64,000 nucleotides of DNA from Pteria penguin (GCA_035048485.1 CM068583.1:47621790-47685789); one strand, 5' to 3'; counted from the first letter of the stretch, positions 11,431 to 26,000 are shown. The notes: generated by a model not told the origin, from the letters alone. Numbers and translations are program-made.

Positions 11431-14180
11431 ATATAAAATGTTAAGGAATTTTCAATCATACTAGAACAATTGTCACAGGTGTTTAAGATTGATGTTTTTC
11501 ATTCCAACATCCCCAAAGGTACCTATGGCCAAAGTGCTAACACTGCATATTTGTAGGATTTTAAATGAACTTTTAGAAATTTATAACGTTTCTTTCGGAT
11601 AAACACTGGTTTAATGCCTACCAGGGTGTATATAAGGTTTTCTCCAGTTTTCATCAATTTTTGTGAAAATCGTTAATTTTTTGCCCTGAAATGTTTTATA
11701 CATTGGATCATATTGTTATTGATTTTTATGGTGTCTTAAATTAGTATGGGTTTAGAAGCCAAAACTTATGATAAATATATGAGTAATTGGGGGTTTTTTT
11801 TTTATTAAACTTAGTGTTTGCCCCAAAATTGCCCAATTTCTTAATAACCAAAGTGCTAACATGGCTGTTTTTGCTTCAGTTTTCATAACCTCTCATAACA
11901 TCATAGCCTCATATCTTTCAAAATTCCGCTTTGAAGGGAAAAGGGGGATGGAACAAACGCATATCCAGATCATCGACCATTTAAGATAGAAGCAGCATCT
12001 TCCTACAGAGAGAGAAAAGGGAAAGCTTATCTTGATTTGAACACAGTATACTAGTATATAAGCTCTGTTTCAGTTTGAAGTGGGCTTCTCACATGTTGCT
12101 CTGTTCCTTCTTTTCCCTTTTCTTATTTTTTTTTTTTGTGTGTAGATGATACGAAGTAAATGATGATCACTTACAAGTTATAGAGAGAATCAATTTTAAT
12201 GTTTGTAAGTAGTTGAATTGCAGATTGATTTGATGTGAAAATTAGTTAGGGGTTGGGGATCATATACAATTTGTTGCAGAGACTATAATTTCGAATGGTC
12301 TGACGCATTTTCTTTTTTTGGGTAATGAATTGGAGATCTTGACCTATATCGATTCGATAATAAGCTAAAAGTAAATACATTCGATCAGAGTTGTTCAGTA
12401 TATACGTTGGAAACGAAGGTTAATATCTCCTATATGAAGAGTAACGGCCATTAAAAGTATCCCTTATCAAAATTAATTAATGTATTTCAAAGTTTACCGA
12501 TCCCTGATAATGACAGAATAAAGAAACCGAGAAAGAACTCTTCAAAAGTCTCGATAAATCCAGAATTAAAAAAGAAAAAGAAAAAAAAAACACACACACA
12601 CACACACAAACCAAATAAACTGACAGGACAAAAACAAGTTGTCCCCGATCTATCGATCCAGAGGCAATAAAATTATCCATATCAAGCTTTGAAAAAGCTA
12701 AAAGCAGTCAAAAGCGTTTAAACCCGTGCTTTGAATGGCACTGTTTGTTATAGATTCAACAGAGTAAATTGCATCCAAGTCGCAACTTGAATTGATAAAA
12801 CAAAAAGATAATGAACAACAAATATATGAACCATTCACCATATGGTGTGACACCATGCCGAGGTTATTTCACCTATATAGTGGCAGTCAATGTTTTAGGG
12901 TATATGGAATACTGAGAATGGAGAATATCACCAATTTCCTTTTGTTTTCCCATCCAAGAGAGAAAACTGAAGACATCTGACAAAGCTTTATGACAATAAT
13001 CACCAAGGACATGCACACAAAACATGATAATAGTAGAATATATACGGAAAAACGACATTACATGACAAGAGTCAACTGTAGAACGACAAGTGATCTCAGT
13101 AACTTAAACTGAGTAAGCTTGACCTTGATTAGTTATGAAATAAAACTTTTTATTGTGACCTTAACCTTTCAGAAATGACCTTGAGTGGCCTTTGTCAAAA
13201 AGCCCTTAACCTAAATAATATTTTAGTGAAGTATGATCAAATTTTGATGAAAAGTGTAGGAGATATAAGTACTTCATGGTATTTTAAGTCATAGTTAATA
13301 AGTGACCTCAGCCTTTCAGAAATGGACAGACACACAGACACAACAGCAACTATATGTTTCCCCGAAAATATTTGGAGAGCATAAAAAAGTGTGAAAAAGA
13401 TTAGATCAGAATTAGTTTTCCTATTTTTTTTTCTTTTCATTCTTCGTTGAATAACTAATATAATAAGGGACGTACATATCTAGATATATACGTCCCTGAT
13501 ATAATTTCTGTTGGTTTAAAAAAAAATAGAAGAAAAGAAAAAGAATAGAAATTGCCTTTAACAAGTTTGAACTGCTTCCTATCTTCAAGCCAGAAGTGGC
13601 CTATATTAAAATCAGAAGAAGAAAAAAAGAATGTCACAAAACGAAGAAACTTTGACATGAAACTTTCAATTAACCCTTCAAATAAATATTTTCCAATAAA
13701 ACTTGGGGAATAGATGCTTTATAAATGGGTTCTCTACATATATTAAACAAAAATGAATGAAAAAAGACTAAGTCACTATTTATTTTTTCAGTTCTAATAC
13801 GACTTATTGAATACTGCAAAACATTTAAACTTTTTTCGTGGTAAATGAAATAAGAAAAAAATAAAAAAGAAATAAAACAAAATGTTGGCCTCCAGTGGGG
13901 GTTGAACTGCCAATCATCAACATGCCATATTAGGCCTATATTGCTTCTCTGTATTAAATAAATAAATAAAACAACAAAAATGTGTGACACAGACCAAGTC
14001 AGAAAAGACATTAATAAAATATAGAAAACTGACATCAGAAGGGAAATCAAAACCCTAAGACAGCCTTCAAGATCACTCCGATGTGTTTGATTTGAAATAC
14101 GAATCCAGTCTGAAGAACTGAAGAAGAACTTCATCAAAGGAGGGTTCTCTCTGGGGCCTAATCATCCAGTCCAGAATTTA
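11431..14180. other. intergenic repeats, no gene seen
   Basis: Contents: a relative of the 9900 repeat (11590-11700); a (CA)n tract at about 12591-12608; a dispersed repeat at about 12955-13070 shared with 63130-63240 (gaagacatctgacaa, then aggacatgcacacaaaa); AGGTCA-type repeats at 13110-13330; an imperfect 30-bp palindrome at about 13468-13497 (gggacgta...tacgtccc); and A-rich sequence to 14140. The minus ORF at 13670-14137 is low-complexity Phe/Ser-rich and unsupported. Confidence 0.55.
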
Positions 14181-14199
14181 CCCCTTTATGGATTTGGTT

Positions 14200-14930
14200 G
14201 AAAACAGCAACAGTTGTGGGGACCTTGAGTTATGTATGTGTAACAAGTCAAAAATTTTATCTCTGTATGGAACCAAAAATAACACCACCTCTCAAGACAT
14301 TCTTTTAGATCACCATGATACACTGGGTTGATGGTGTATGCAACCGGCCTAAAAAGAAGTTTTTCAAAGGGGGGAGCCAAGTTAAGGGCATGTCGCCCCA
14401 TCCTGGATCCACCTCTTGATGGATCTGGCAAAAACAACACTTGTGGGGAACCTCAGGTACATCAACCATATCAGGATTGGTCAGAATCCCCCTTATAGTT
14501 CTGAAGAAGTCAAAAGTATAAATAGGTTACAGACAACGGACAGATGAACCTTTGATTATAGCTCAACTGTGCCAAAGGCATTTCTGTTCTGTTTCAGTAT
14601 TCTTAGATCAAACGTAGCAGTAACAAGATGTGTTTGTGAAACACTATGCCCATGAGACAACAAAATTTTTGATGACTCTTTTTTAAAAGTAGGTAAAACT
14701 TTACGGCCAAGGTCACAATGGAAAGGTCTTGCAACAAGGAACACACATATGCAATATCAAAACGCTATCTCTTATGGTTCAATAGTGCAGACCAATGTTA
14801 AGTTAGTTTAATTTAAGTCCAATGTTTCTCAAACTTGACAACCAATGTAACTAGAACTGTCCTAAAAGGAAAAATACCCCCCAGAGCAACAAAATTTGAA
14901 GTAGGGCAAAGACCAAGATAAAGGTCACGA
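14200..14930. repeat. dispersed 'tgaagaagt...gtggggacct' type repeats
   Basis: Two diverged units of a family that recurs at 21340-21480, 22930-23090, 38220-38420 and 59630-59830, each with wording like 'gatggatctggtcaaaaacagcaacactt' followed by 'ggaaccttgagta'. A relative of the ggatccaggat motif is present on the minus strand near 14400. Confidence 0.6.
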
Positions 14931-15960
14931 GGTCAAAAATTTTGGTACCGACAAACAGGTGTTGCTACAAGGAATACATATATGTAATATGAAGGCCTAA
15001 TCTCTTTTAGTTCAATAATTATGGCTAAAGGTTAAAGTTTTTCTAAAGTAGGTCAGACATCAAGGTCATATATTTTGGTACTAACAGACAGTTCTTGCCA
15101 AAACAAATAAACATGTGTAGTATGAAGGTAAAAAATGTTGGTACCGACAAACAGGTGTTGTTACAAGGAATACACATATGTAATATGAAAGCCCAATCTA
15201 TTTTGGTTCAAAATTTATGGCTAAGGTTAAAGTTTTTTCAAAAGTAGTTCAAACATCAAAGTCAAGTTCATATATTTTGGTACCAATAAACAGGTCTTGC
15301 CTTGAAGAATATGCATATATAGTATGAAGGCATCATCTCTTTTGGTTCAAAAGTTATGGCTAAGGTTTAAGTTTTTCAAAAGTAGGTCAAACATCAAGGT
15401 CACCGGGTCAAAAATTTAGCAACTGACAGAAAAGTCTTCCTACAAGGAATACACGTGGATTATGAAGACCCCATCTCTTTTGGTTCAAAAGTTATGGCCC
15501 AGGTTAAAGTTTTTCAAATGAAGGTCAAACGTCAAGGTCAAGGGTTAAAAATTTTTTGTTCCAACAGAAAGATTTTCCTACAAGGAGTACACATGTGTAC
15601 TATGAAGATCCCATCTCTTTTGGATCAAAAGTTATGGCCAAAGTTAAAGTTTTTCAAAAATAGCTCAAACATTGAGGTCAAGGTCAAGACGTCAAAAATT
15701 TTGGTACTGATACAAAGGAGTTGCCACAAAAAAATATACATGTATAGTATGAAGGCCCCATCTCTTTTGGATCAAAAGTTATGGCAAAGGTTAAAGTTTT
15801 TTCAAAAATAGTTCAAACGTCAAGGTCAAGACGTCAAAAATTTTGGTACCGACAGAAAGGTCTTGCCACAAGGAATATACATGTATAGTATGAAGGCCCC
15901 ATCTCTTTTGGTTCAAAAGTTATGACCAAGGTGAAAGTTTTCTGGACAGACATATGGACA
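14930..15960. repeat. tandem array of about eight 120-145-bp AGGTCA-rich units
   Basis: Units carry 'aaggtcaaaaattttggtac', 'gacaga/caggtcttgccacaagga', 'tatacatgtatagtatgaag', 'ccatctcttttggttcaaa' and 'gttatggccaaggttaaag'. Starts fall near 14945, 15060, 15137, 15280, 15420, 15560, 15705 and 15848. The array closes with tggacagacatatggac. The same unit, single or double, recurs through the PARP gene introns. The 118-codon plus ORF at 15455 is simply three in-frame units. Confidence 0.8.
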
Positions 15961-17864
15961 AGGTGATTCTAATATACCCCTAAACTAAACAGGGGTATAA
16001 TAAAGTTTACTATCAATGGTAAGACGGTCTCACCATAAGCAACTTAAATAAGAAGTATGAAAGCCCTAGCTCCCATAGTCGTAAAGTTACGGCCAAGAAC
16101 ATAATTTTTGAAATGTTGATTGAACGTGAAGGTCAAGGTTACAAGGTTATGTGTAACCTGCTATATTTTTATCAATTAAAATCAAATCAAATACTTATAG
16201 TAAAAAAATTAATTTAGTAAAAAAAATTATGTGTAGCTGACAGGATTCAATCTTGGGGCCTTTAGAATGTTAAGCTATTTGCTTATCCATTTGGCCATAA
16301 TACAGCGGTCAGTATATAAATAATTTTTAAATGTCCAGTCACTTCTTGACCATGATCTAAATTGTATCAATATTTTGTTATTTTATTATTTATATTTTTT
16401 TCCTTGAGATTTTGATGCAATCTTTGAATTTTCATAAACTCATATATTATTATGGTATTAAAAAATCTTATTTGTCATTAAATCAACTTTGCAGTTACAT
16501 GTAAAAGATAATCACTTTCTGTGTTTAAAATCATACGATCGATCGCCATTTGCATTGGGAGTTACAAATTTGAAATTTATAGAAAATTACCTGAAGATAT
16601 AAGCAGTTTCATTTATTTGGGTCAGCAATCAAATGTAAGTATTGTATATGGCATTTATCTAAATTTATGTTATTGTTTTGCTCTTGTTTTCTCAATTTGA
16701 ATTATTAGCAAATTTCTAGTATCATGTTCAAAATGGTTCTATTTGTCAATTGAAGTATACAAATTTGATAAAAATCTTCATATTGTAATTTTCATATATT
16801 GTTCAAAACATTTATCTAAACCAGAATTATTTCTTACAATTATTTGTAGACTTTCTCATGTTTTATTATTTAAAAGGTATGGTGCGCCATTGTAAACCAA
16901 TGTATCCTTAGTTGGTGCGTGTCATTGTTTTAATTGATCATGGTCAATATAATTATCCAATTTCATTTAATTATAGATTTCATCCTTCTCCACCATGTGA
17001 TTAGTAGATTTGTTGGTATTCACTACATGGGGTTATTAAGGGTACGTGTCAACCTTTATTTCTGAATTGTCTTCATTCATGTTAAGAAAAAATGATTTTT
17101 ACATGAAATAGTTGACCAGATGTGGTACATTGTATATCAAAATGTGTTAATCTGTATAATTGTAGCACGTCGCCATTTATTAATTTGTAATAAAGCTTGG
17201 AACTGAGAAGAATTCATGTTTCATATGAATAACGATTCCAATGGAAATGTCTTGCTGCAAGGAACACACGTGAAATATGAAAGCACTGGTTGATATGGTA
17301 GAAAAGATATGTCTAATGTTAAAGTTATTTAAAGACCAAAAGGACAAAAGCAATATGCCCAAATCTGTTGATACGGAGACAAAAAAGTGGTTTGAAAATT
17401 TTTATTTTTAACTATTAACTAAGTATAATACACTATATTAGCTAAAAAAAGTGTTATAATCTCTTTTTGTTTGCTCTTGCTTTTATTTATGGAAAGCAAA
17501 GAAAATGTGCTAAAAGTCTAAAATCTAAAATTGATGCAAAGCAAATTATCTATAATTAAATTTGTAAACAAAGTTAGTATACAATAAGTCCAAATTCAAA
17601 CTCTACTAAAACTATGTATCCTTATTACTCAAGTAATACAAACAGATTTGAGTTATATTGGTTGAAAGACTTTATTGCTGTATGGAATTAAAGCATATGA
17701 TTATAAATCAATTAAATTTAATTAAAAACTCTTTTTATGTATATAAAGTAAAATGATACATAAGTGCATATACATGTGTTATGTGTTTGAAAAAAGAAAT
17801 AAATATACTGTAAAATATTTGTATCCATCATGATCTAATCTTTACGGTTTTCATGCTTGTACAA
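15961..17864. other. A+T-rich intergenic stretch
   Basis: It includes one degenerate AGGTCA-type unit at about 16020-16160 and another at 17215-17390. The remainder (16160-17210, 17390-17860) is simple A+T-rich sequence in which I see no gene. Confidence 0.55.
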
Positions 17865-18020
17865 GGGGCAGGCTTGGTGTAGTGGTTAAGTGCTTGGCTT
17901 GCGGCGCTGACAATCCGAGTTCAGTTCCCGTGTTGCGCCCCTATGTTTAAGAGGTTGGTTACCTCCTGCTTCGATATAACAGAAAAATTGTTGAAAGCGA
18001 CTTAAATACCAATCAACCAA
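17865..18020 (+). mobile_element. short tRNA-derived SINE
   Basis: It begins with a tRNA-like head (ggtgtagtggttaagtgctt as A-box region and gagttcagttccc as B-box region; ends ggggc and gcgcccc can pair), then a short body ending aatcaaccaa. An 8-bp direct repeat atgcttgt (17853-17860 and 18022-18029) flanks it, with the flank differing slightly beyond, consistent with an old insertion. The head sits too close to a real tRNA layout to exclude a tRNA pseudogene. Confidence 0.65.
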
Positions 18021-18159
18021 AATGCTTGTTCACACAACATAAATTCCATAAATTAATAACTTGCTGCAAACAAAGCTATAACCTCCATCTGGCAAAGAAG
18101 GTCATTCATGTATGTTAATCAGATCATCATAATGCCAAAGTAAGGATCAATTCATCACA

Positions 18160-18420
18160 AGTGTATGTCGGGTATATTCAGTACAGGTTCAGTACATAGT
18201 TCACCAAGTGGGTTAAAATTTGCAAATAACAGCCATCAAACAGGACAAAAAGTAGTCAAAGTTGAAAGTCAAGGTCACAAGGTAAAAAATTATGGAACCA
18301 ACGGAAAGGTCTCACTACAAGGATTAAACATGGAAAATATGAAATTGCCACCTTATACAGTAGAAAAGTTATGTCCTAGGTTGAAATTTTTGTCCATGGA
18401 CAACAACAACACTGGGAGGA
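18160..18420. repeat. single AGGTCA-type dispersed repeat unit
   Basis: Same family as 14930-15960 (agtcaaggtcacaaggt, then aaggtctcactacaagga, then aaaagttatgtcc). The 99-codon ORF over it is repeat-derived. Confidence 0.65.
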
Positions 18421-19743
18421 TGATGACAGCTCTCCAGCCATCTGTCCTGGTCAGTTTAAAATGACCAATGAATTGAATTAAGCAGGGCAATTAATGAATT
18501 AATGATTAAAATCATGGTTATTCCACATCATAAACAGCCTCTTTGTCCACTGCATATACCTAAGGATGTTGCGTAAGCAGGAACTTAATATGTCTTTTTT
18601 AATCAGTGGTACTGTCCTGAAATTGTGTACCCATTGACCTGTATTTTCTGGTATGAGCACAAAAACTTTAACCTAAAATATCAATGATCTTTGTTTGAGG
18701 ATAAAGTCAGGTATTTCTGTATGGAGAATTGAGAACTAATTGCTTGCACAACGTGAAAACTAAGTATACTGAATTCAAGTCGGAATGTATGAATCACATT
18801 TTCTTAGCAGTGGATAACATATAACATATAAATTTTTAAATTTGTACACTATTACAAATATCAAATAAACTTCACATCTCACTCATAAATTGATATGGCA
18901 AAGGCCAAAAAAATGTACACCTTTGATTCTTTGATTTTGGAGGCACAGATAACATCCATATTAAAAATTTATGTCTAAATACCCCACACCTTTAACCAAA
19001 AGATAATACAAATAATGTACTTCTACCTGCATAAATTAAGATTATCAGTTGTTTTTCTCCAATATGGGAATTAGTTTACCATATAAATTCATAGTTTTTT
19101 ATATAAATTATTTTTTCTTACAGACAAAATGTTTGTTTACACATTGTTAGTGGAAGTATGTGAATTTCTCAACATTCATGTCACATACCACAATGTCGTC
19201 AAAAATTTTTTTTTTAAACAAATCATACTGACATAGATAAAATGTTTAAATTAAGTCTCTTTTGTCAATTTTATCTTAATAATCCCCTATTTTTAATTAA
19301 CAATTTCAAATTATATTAGAACAGATTTATGACTGAATATAGAAAGAATAACATCATGATTTCTAATAAATAGTAGTACATTCATGGATTTTAATTCAAC
19401 AAATAAATAATGAAAGCAGAAATTAGACTTAGTATATTTGATCATAGAAAATCTGACTGTACATGTATCCATAAATATATAAAATATAACTCATTCTAAC
19501 AAACAACATCATCATTATTTCTGTATACGCAAATTAATAATCACACTATAGCCAAATGTCTGACACCGCATCTATTGGCACATTATTTTCATTATGATGA
19601 CAATAAAAAAAATGGCCCATCAAACATTTATAATTTGATTTTGACATCACAATATAACTTTGTAACTGGTGTGGTTAAAATTGGACTTGACAATTCCCCA
19701 ATTATCAAATGTTCAGTAAAATATTACAATATTCCACTCATTA
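18421..19743. other. downstream flank of the PARP14-like gene
   Basis: A+T-rich. It should include the 3' untranslated region on the minus strand, but I could not identify a convincing poly(A) signal, so the transcript end is left open. Confidence 0.45.
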
Positions 19744-20033
19744 TTAAATTGTGAATTCTATGCAGTATTCTGGATAAGCTTGTGTATCATTGAATATGAC
19801 ATATTCCATTGGTGACGGTGGATAATCCACAGCACTATTGTAGATAACTCCGTGTTGCTTTTGTGGCAGTACTCTCATACCTTGGCTCCCTTGAACTGTG
19901 TCTCCAGTTAAAACTTTACAAAGGTACATTTTTTTCTTGCCGCCAGAATCTTTTTTGGACACCCAGTCCCTGGCTGAGTATGAGGCATCACTGGCAAAGT
20001 ACACCCCATTTCCATACCATGCAGCTGTTCCCG
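19744..20033 (-). CDS. PARP14: PARP14-like terminal exon: catalytic Tyr and C-terminus
   Basis: 290 nt ending in TAA; acceptor ttgtag. It encodes GTAAWYGNGVYFASDASYSA with the catalytic Tyr (residue 881) and ends QAYPEYCIEFTI. In PARP14/15 the last motif is YPEYL, where Leu stands in place of the polymerase glutamate; here that position appears to be Cys (residue 960). The ATG upstream of the acceptor is intronic. Confidence 0.94.
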
Positions 20034-23000
20034 CTACAAAGTAGAAGGAAATTATCGACATTAGTTTCCTGTAAATACCTAATATATCATGTATCAAAAT
20101 GTAACTTTTCAGATTTTCTCCTTAACCTTATAATCAAGATTGTTTTTTATAATCAGAAATGAAATATGCAAGTCAAAATGAAATATATGATAATATCTAC
20201 GAAAAAGGATAAATAGTGGCCGTAAAAATGTTTAGTATTTTGTTAAACATTTGAAGGTTTTAAATATTGAAAAGGCTGTTGACACTACATACATAAAAAT
20301 TATATACTAACTGTGTTCATGCCATCGGTAACAAAATGTTAATACTGGTAAAATTATTTACCACTGGTACCAATTTTTAAAACCAAAATTTATAAATGGC
20401 AATTGTTTATACAGATAGAGCTTGGGTAGCATTAGTAGTGACATCACACAATGCAATAAAAATAGTGCTCAACTTTGCTGTAAAGAAGAGTGACTTCATT
20501 ACATCAATTTTCTACTTAATCATATCTACTGCCGAGCAGAACTAAAGTTTAATCTATTTCTGACACTGAGTACACATTGAAAAGGTCTGCATAATATGTA
20601 TCACTGCATTCAGAAAACATTGGTAGCAAAAGGTACCAATGCTAAAATATTAATCATACCCCCAGTAGGTACATGCACTTATCAGTAATTTGGTAACTGT
20701 ACTAATGGCATTACTGTGAATGCACCCATTGTCTTCATGAAAGCATAACTTACTGTTTTGATTGCAGTAACTTCTATTGAAGCCATAATAGTTTATACTG
20801 ACAATAGCATTAGGTGGTGCACCATGCCATAGTTCTCTTTCCAACTGTATGCCACTAGGAATGTGACCTGACTTCTCCATGGAATCTTTCTTTGCTGCAT
20901 ACTGTTGGTAAAGAGAAGGATTCTGGATTCTCTCAATCTGTAAGGAAGACATTTTTCATTAATTACATTATAACTCTCACAAATGCTGCTACAAGGAACT
21001 TCTGATATCTGTCATAGGAAAACATTAATGCAGAAGACACTGTTTCTATACAGCACTCGAAGCACTTTCAAATGAATTAGTTTAAATAACAATAGGCCAA
21101 ACTGGGATTATATTGCTCACCTGAGCACATGAAAAAGTATCAAAATGTCTTCTAACAAAAGAATCCTTTCCAGAAATTTCATTTCAAAATTGAACCAGAA
21201 ACATTACATCATTCTAAAACGCTCATACATTACGAAAATCAAAGAAAACACTTGAAAATATGCAAAAACAATACAATCCAAAAAATGTCCAAAAAGTGTC
21301 CAAACTTAAATTTGGAATGGAACCAAAAACTACAACACTTCTTAAGACACCTTTCTAGATCACTCTGGCGTGTTCAGATTGTTGATCTGTGCAGCCGTTC
21401 TGATGACGAATCAACCCCTTGATGGATTTGGTTGAAAAACAGCAACATGTGTAGGGAACCTTGAATACTTCATACCAACCAATTGTGATTAATATTTTTC
21501 AATTAGGTCTAAAGCAGAAGTCAATCAAACCTATTACTACATACTTATAGTATATCCATCCCAATACCTCTACCCCTTTCAATCTTAAAAAATATCAAGA
21601 TGTGAAAAATGAATGCCCCCGATGGCAAAAAAGTCCAAATAAGGCAAATTTTAAAATGTAGGTCTAAGGACACAGTTAAGGTCACAAGGTCAATAACCTG
21701 GGTGTAATTTGAAAGGGTTTTATTAGTCGAGTAAGCATGCCACAGTTTAAAAGTTATGGCATAGGTTAAAGCTGACAACAGTCAGACAAACAAACAGACA
21801 GGTCAAAAACAACATGCCCTAATCTATTGATCCTGGGATATAAAATCAAAGGACTCAAAAGTCCTGAGAGTCAGCTTTGCTGATTTTAAGTATGTAATCA
21901 TTTAACCATTTTAGTGGCGGATTCAGGATTTCAGGAAAAAAAAGGGGGGGGGGGCAAAAATTAGGTCTTTGTTGCAACTACATCGTCATTATACCTATGT
22001 ACACAATGCTAATTTGCTCTCTTCATACTATCTTACGGCAAATAGTTTGCAACTGCTTGTATCCGAAATGAACGTGCAATCGACAACTTCATGGCAACAA
22101 GTTTTACTGCATTGTTGTCACGAGTCGAAGCTGAGCCAAGGAACGGCATTCCTTCAAGTGGGACATTAAATAACCATCTTATTCACGATTCTCATAATGT
22201 TTAACATCATTTATATTTAGAAACATACAACATTTACCTAAATATTTATATTGCATTTTCATTATCAGAGGAAATGCGGGAAGATCGATCTTTAAATTTG
22301 TCATATATGTGAAAAAGAACTAAAGTTCAAGAACATGTTGGGGAAAACTTTAATTGAAATATCTGGATAAAAACAAGCAATACAAGATCAAGACAAATGC
22401 TTTGTCCGGAGAATTACACAATCGAGTACATCCGACGGTGTCGGTGGTAAACACATCGTAAAGTAGTCACAACTACATATAATTACGCGAAATTTGAAAA
22501 CATTATTGCAACTCCTTTTTCGAGTTATTGAAACTAGTTTATGTTTAGCTTAAATTAACTGAGCTAAAGGTACATTGTGCTGATCAAGAATTTCTAAGAC
22601 AACATCAGTAATTTTTCGGCACTTTATTTTTCAGCGGCGTAGTAAGCTCTATATCGGTAGTGAAAGTTATAATCCCTGAAAAGAAAGTGATTGCAATGAG
22701 TGCGGCTTCACCGAAGCCGACTCAAAAACTCTGAAATTATTTTGTATTCCGTTTCTTTTCCATTACATGTACTACACTAAACCTGTTTAAATACATAAAT
22801 ATATAAAATTATAAACAACCCACAATGACAAAATCTAAGAAATAATGTAAAATTAGTCCCAACAGACATCAAAGAGGCATAAAAAATTTTGTAATGAAAT
22901 CAAGACTAGAACATATTTTAAGATACCCATTAAGAACACTGTGATGTATTTGGTTTGTTGATCTATGCAGCCAATCTGAAGAAGTACCTTCTGAGACCTA

Positions 23001-26000
23001 CTATGCTCCACATTTCGACAGATCTGGTCAAAAACAGCAACAATTTTAGGGAAACTTAAGCACTTCATACCTACCAAGAGAAACCCATCAAAGCTTATAA
23101 TTACAATGTATATACTAACAGTATACCAACCTCAGCATTTAATCTTGATGGATCTAGTCTTTGAACAATCTGATCAAAAAGTAACAACACTTGTAGGGGA
23201 TCTTGAGTGTTTTTTATCCCTTAATTAAGTTTGAAAAAATTCTTCCAGCAATTCTGAAGAAATTGAAAGTACTACTTTTGGATATACAGATCAAGAGTGA
23301 TCACAATATCTCATTTCAGCCTGTGGCTCAGATGAGCTAAAAAGACCAAAACATTAAGAGACATTTGCAAGACTTTATTATCACTAAGTCTGAAATGGTC
23401 TGACATAACAATGCCTAGAAAACTGTAAAAACAATGATGATAATAGGCTATACACGCAAGGATTGTTGAAAACATAAATTTTAGAAATTTCGAGAAAAAG
23501 AACCACTGTCAGAAACTGTCGGATATTCAAATGAATTCAAATGACCTTTTCATGAATTTGAAGCATGCACAGGATGAATTTAAAGTTGAAATGACTAAAC
23601 TAAATTAGACTATGTACATGATTGTTATCCTTTGTAGTCAGTTTCAAAAATTATGTTTGTAAAATCCTGTAATCTTTTTTAAGATGGCAGACATCCCAAT
23701 ATTATGCATTATTTATTTTCAAATATATTACACCGTTAAACAACTGTGCAAATTAATCAGTTTCATAGGTAGAATTATCATAATGACTATAAATTCTTCA
23801 TATATACTAGAGTTATCCTGTTGTCAAAAGTCATCTTGCAAAGGTTTCAGTATATTTCCCTTTTATCACAAGTTTTAAAAAATCTGTACATGTATTTGTG
23901 AAAAGCGAATGCTCCTAGCGGCAACTTTGGCAGTATAAGCTATTATCCTGAATCTCGGTCAAACTCCAAGGTCAAGATCACAAGGTCAAAAGTTTGGTAT
24001 CGACAGAGAGGTCTTTTCAGAAGGAATACACATGTGATATATGAAAGCCCAATTTTAGAGATTTTGAAATGTAGGTCAAAGGTCACAGTCAAGGTCAGAA
24101 AGTCAAAAAAGGTCTTGTTACAAGGATTATGCATGTAAAATATGAAAGCCCCATCTCTTACAGTTTAAAAGTTCTGTGGAATGTTAAAATTTTTTGTCAC
24201 AGACAAACGCATACACAGAAAGGTCAAAAACTAGATGGGGTTTTTTTGGGGGGAATTTTTGATTCCCAGGACATCAAAGTGTTTGTATTTCAATCATGTA
24301 TTTTATACTCAGATTCTAGAAACTTATACACTCTTGAGTCACAAAAACTGGATTTGAACGTTCGGTATTTAAGTTACAAGTTGAACATGCTACATATTAC
24401 AATGGGATACATGTAATAAGATGATATTGAAATTAAAACAAATATTGTAACTTAAGTTTTTATTGTTTCTTTCATAATAACCTTCAGTTAACCCTTCATT
24501 GAGTATTTAATAAATAAAAACAAACAAGAGTATCACCTAGCATAGCATTATATGCCCATTGCTTAGTTGAAGGGATGAAACTTGAATGTATGGAAACATT
24601 CCCCCTTTGCCTATTAAGCAGGACCTCAAGATGGACATTAACCTTGTGAAATATTATGGAAATCCATGAAGGCAGTAAGAAGTTGAGAAAAATAGAAGAA
24701 TTTGACCCCCTCCTCCTCTTTTTTTCCCTCTATGTCTAAAATGTAAGAGTACAGAAAAAGATTTACCTATCAGATGCATTGTGACCTTGACCTTGCAGAT
24801 ATGACTTTGCATCAAGGTCATGACACATTCTTGGATTCTTGGCAACAATTCTGTGAAATATTATTCAAATCTGAGCAAGGAACACTATGTTATGGACAAG
24901 TCAAAGATTTACCCATCATATACACTGTGACCTTGACCTTGCATGTATGATTTTGAGTCAGGTCATGACATATCCTTGGGTTCTGGGCAAAACTTTTGTG
25001 AAATATCATTCAAATCTGTGCAATGGGTAAAAAGTCATGGACTCGGACAAAGATTTACCCATTATATGCATTGTGACCTTTTACTTGCAAATATGACCTT
25101 GCTTCAAGGTCAGGACACACCCTTGGGTCCTGGGCAACAATTTTGTGAAATATTATTCAAATTCATGTTAGGGGTAAGGTGTTATTGCCTGAACAAAAAT
25201 TTACACATCATATGCATCGTGACCTTGACCTTGCAGATATAACCTTCGAGTCAATGTCATGGCACACCCTTGGGTCATGGGCAATAATTCTGTGAAATAT
25301 TATTCAAATCCATGCAAAGTGTAAAAAGTTATGGCTTGGACAAGAATCTGACATTAGCACTGTGACCTTGACTTTGCAGATATGACCTTGAAAATCAATA
25401 GGTTTCATCCTGCAGTCATAAGAAATAAGTGTTCAAATTTCAAAATTTCTAGTGTAAACAGTTTAGTCTGTATCTTGTTTATAAGTTGCATTCTCAAAAA
25501 TTTGCTTTTTTTCCAAAAATGACCTTGATCTTTGACCTTGATATTGAAAATAGAGTTCATCCTCATACCATAAGAAATAATGGACCAAGTTTAAAAATCC
25601 TAGCCTAAACAGTATGGTCTGTATCATGTTAACAAGGCGCGCAGAGACCCACAGACACACAACGCGATACCATGATATGTCCGTCTACGATGGGCATATA
25701 AAAAGAATAGTAGGAATTCTATAGTAAATGCAATCTTGAACCGAAATTCTTCCAGCAATTCTGAAGAAATTGAAAGTACTACTTTTGGATATACAGATCA
25801 AGAGTGATCACAATATCTCATTTCAGCCTGTGGCTCAGATGAGCTAAAAAGACCAAAACATTAAGAGACATTTGCAAGACTTTATTATCACTAAGTCTGA
25901 AATGGTCTGACATAACAATGCCTAGAAAACTGTAAAAACAGTAATGATAATAGGCTATACATGCATGGATTGTTGAAAACATATAAATTTTAGAAATTTC

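Noticed and set aside
13468..13497. 30-bp palindrome gggacgta...tacgtccc as a regulatory operator
   Set aside because: Isolated near-palindrome with no adjacent gene or second copy seen; chance or a small foldback is as likely.
13670..14137. 155-codon minus-strand membrane-like protein
   Set aside because: Low-complexity Phe/Ser/Leu-rich frame from A-rich repeat DNA; no splice context or family match.
15455..15811. 118-codon plus-strand protein
   Set aside because: It is three tandem AGGTCA-type repeat units read in one frame; its own sequence repeats with the same period.
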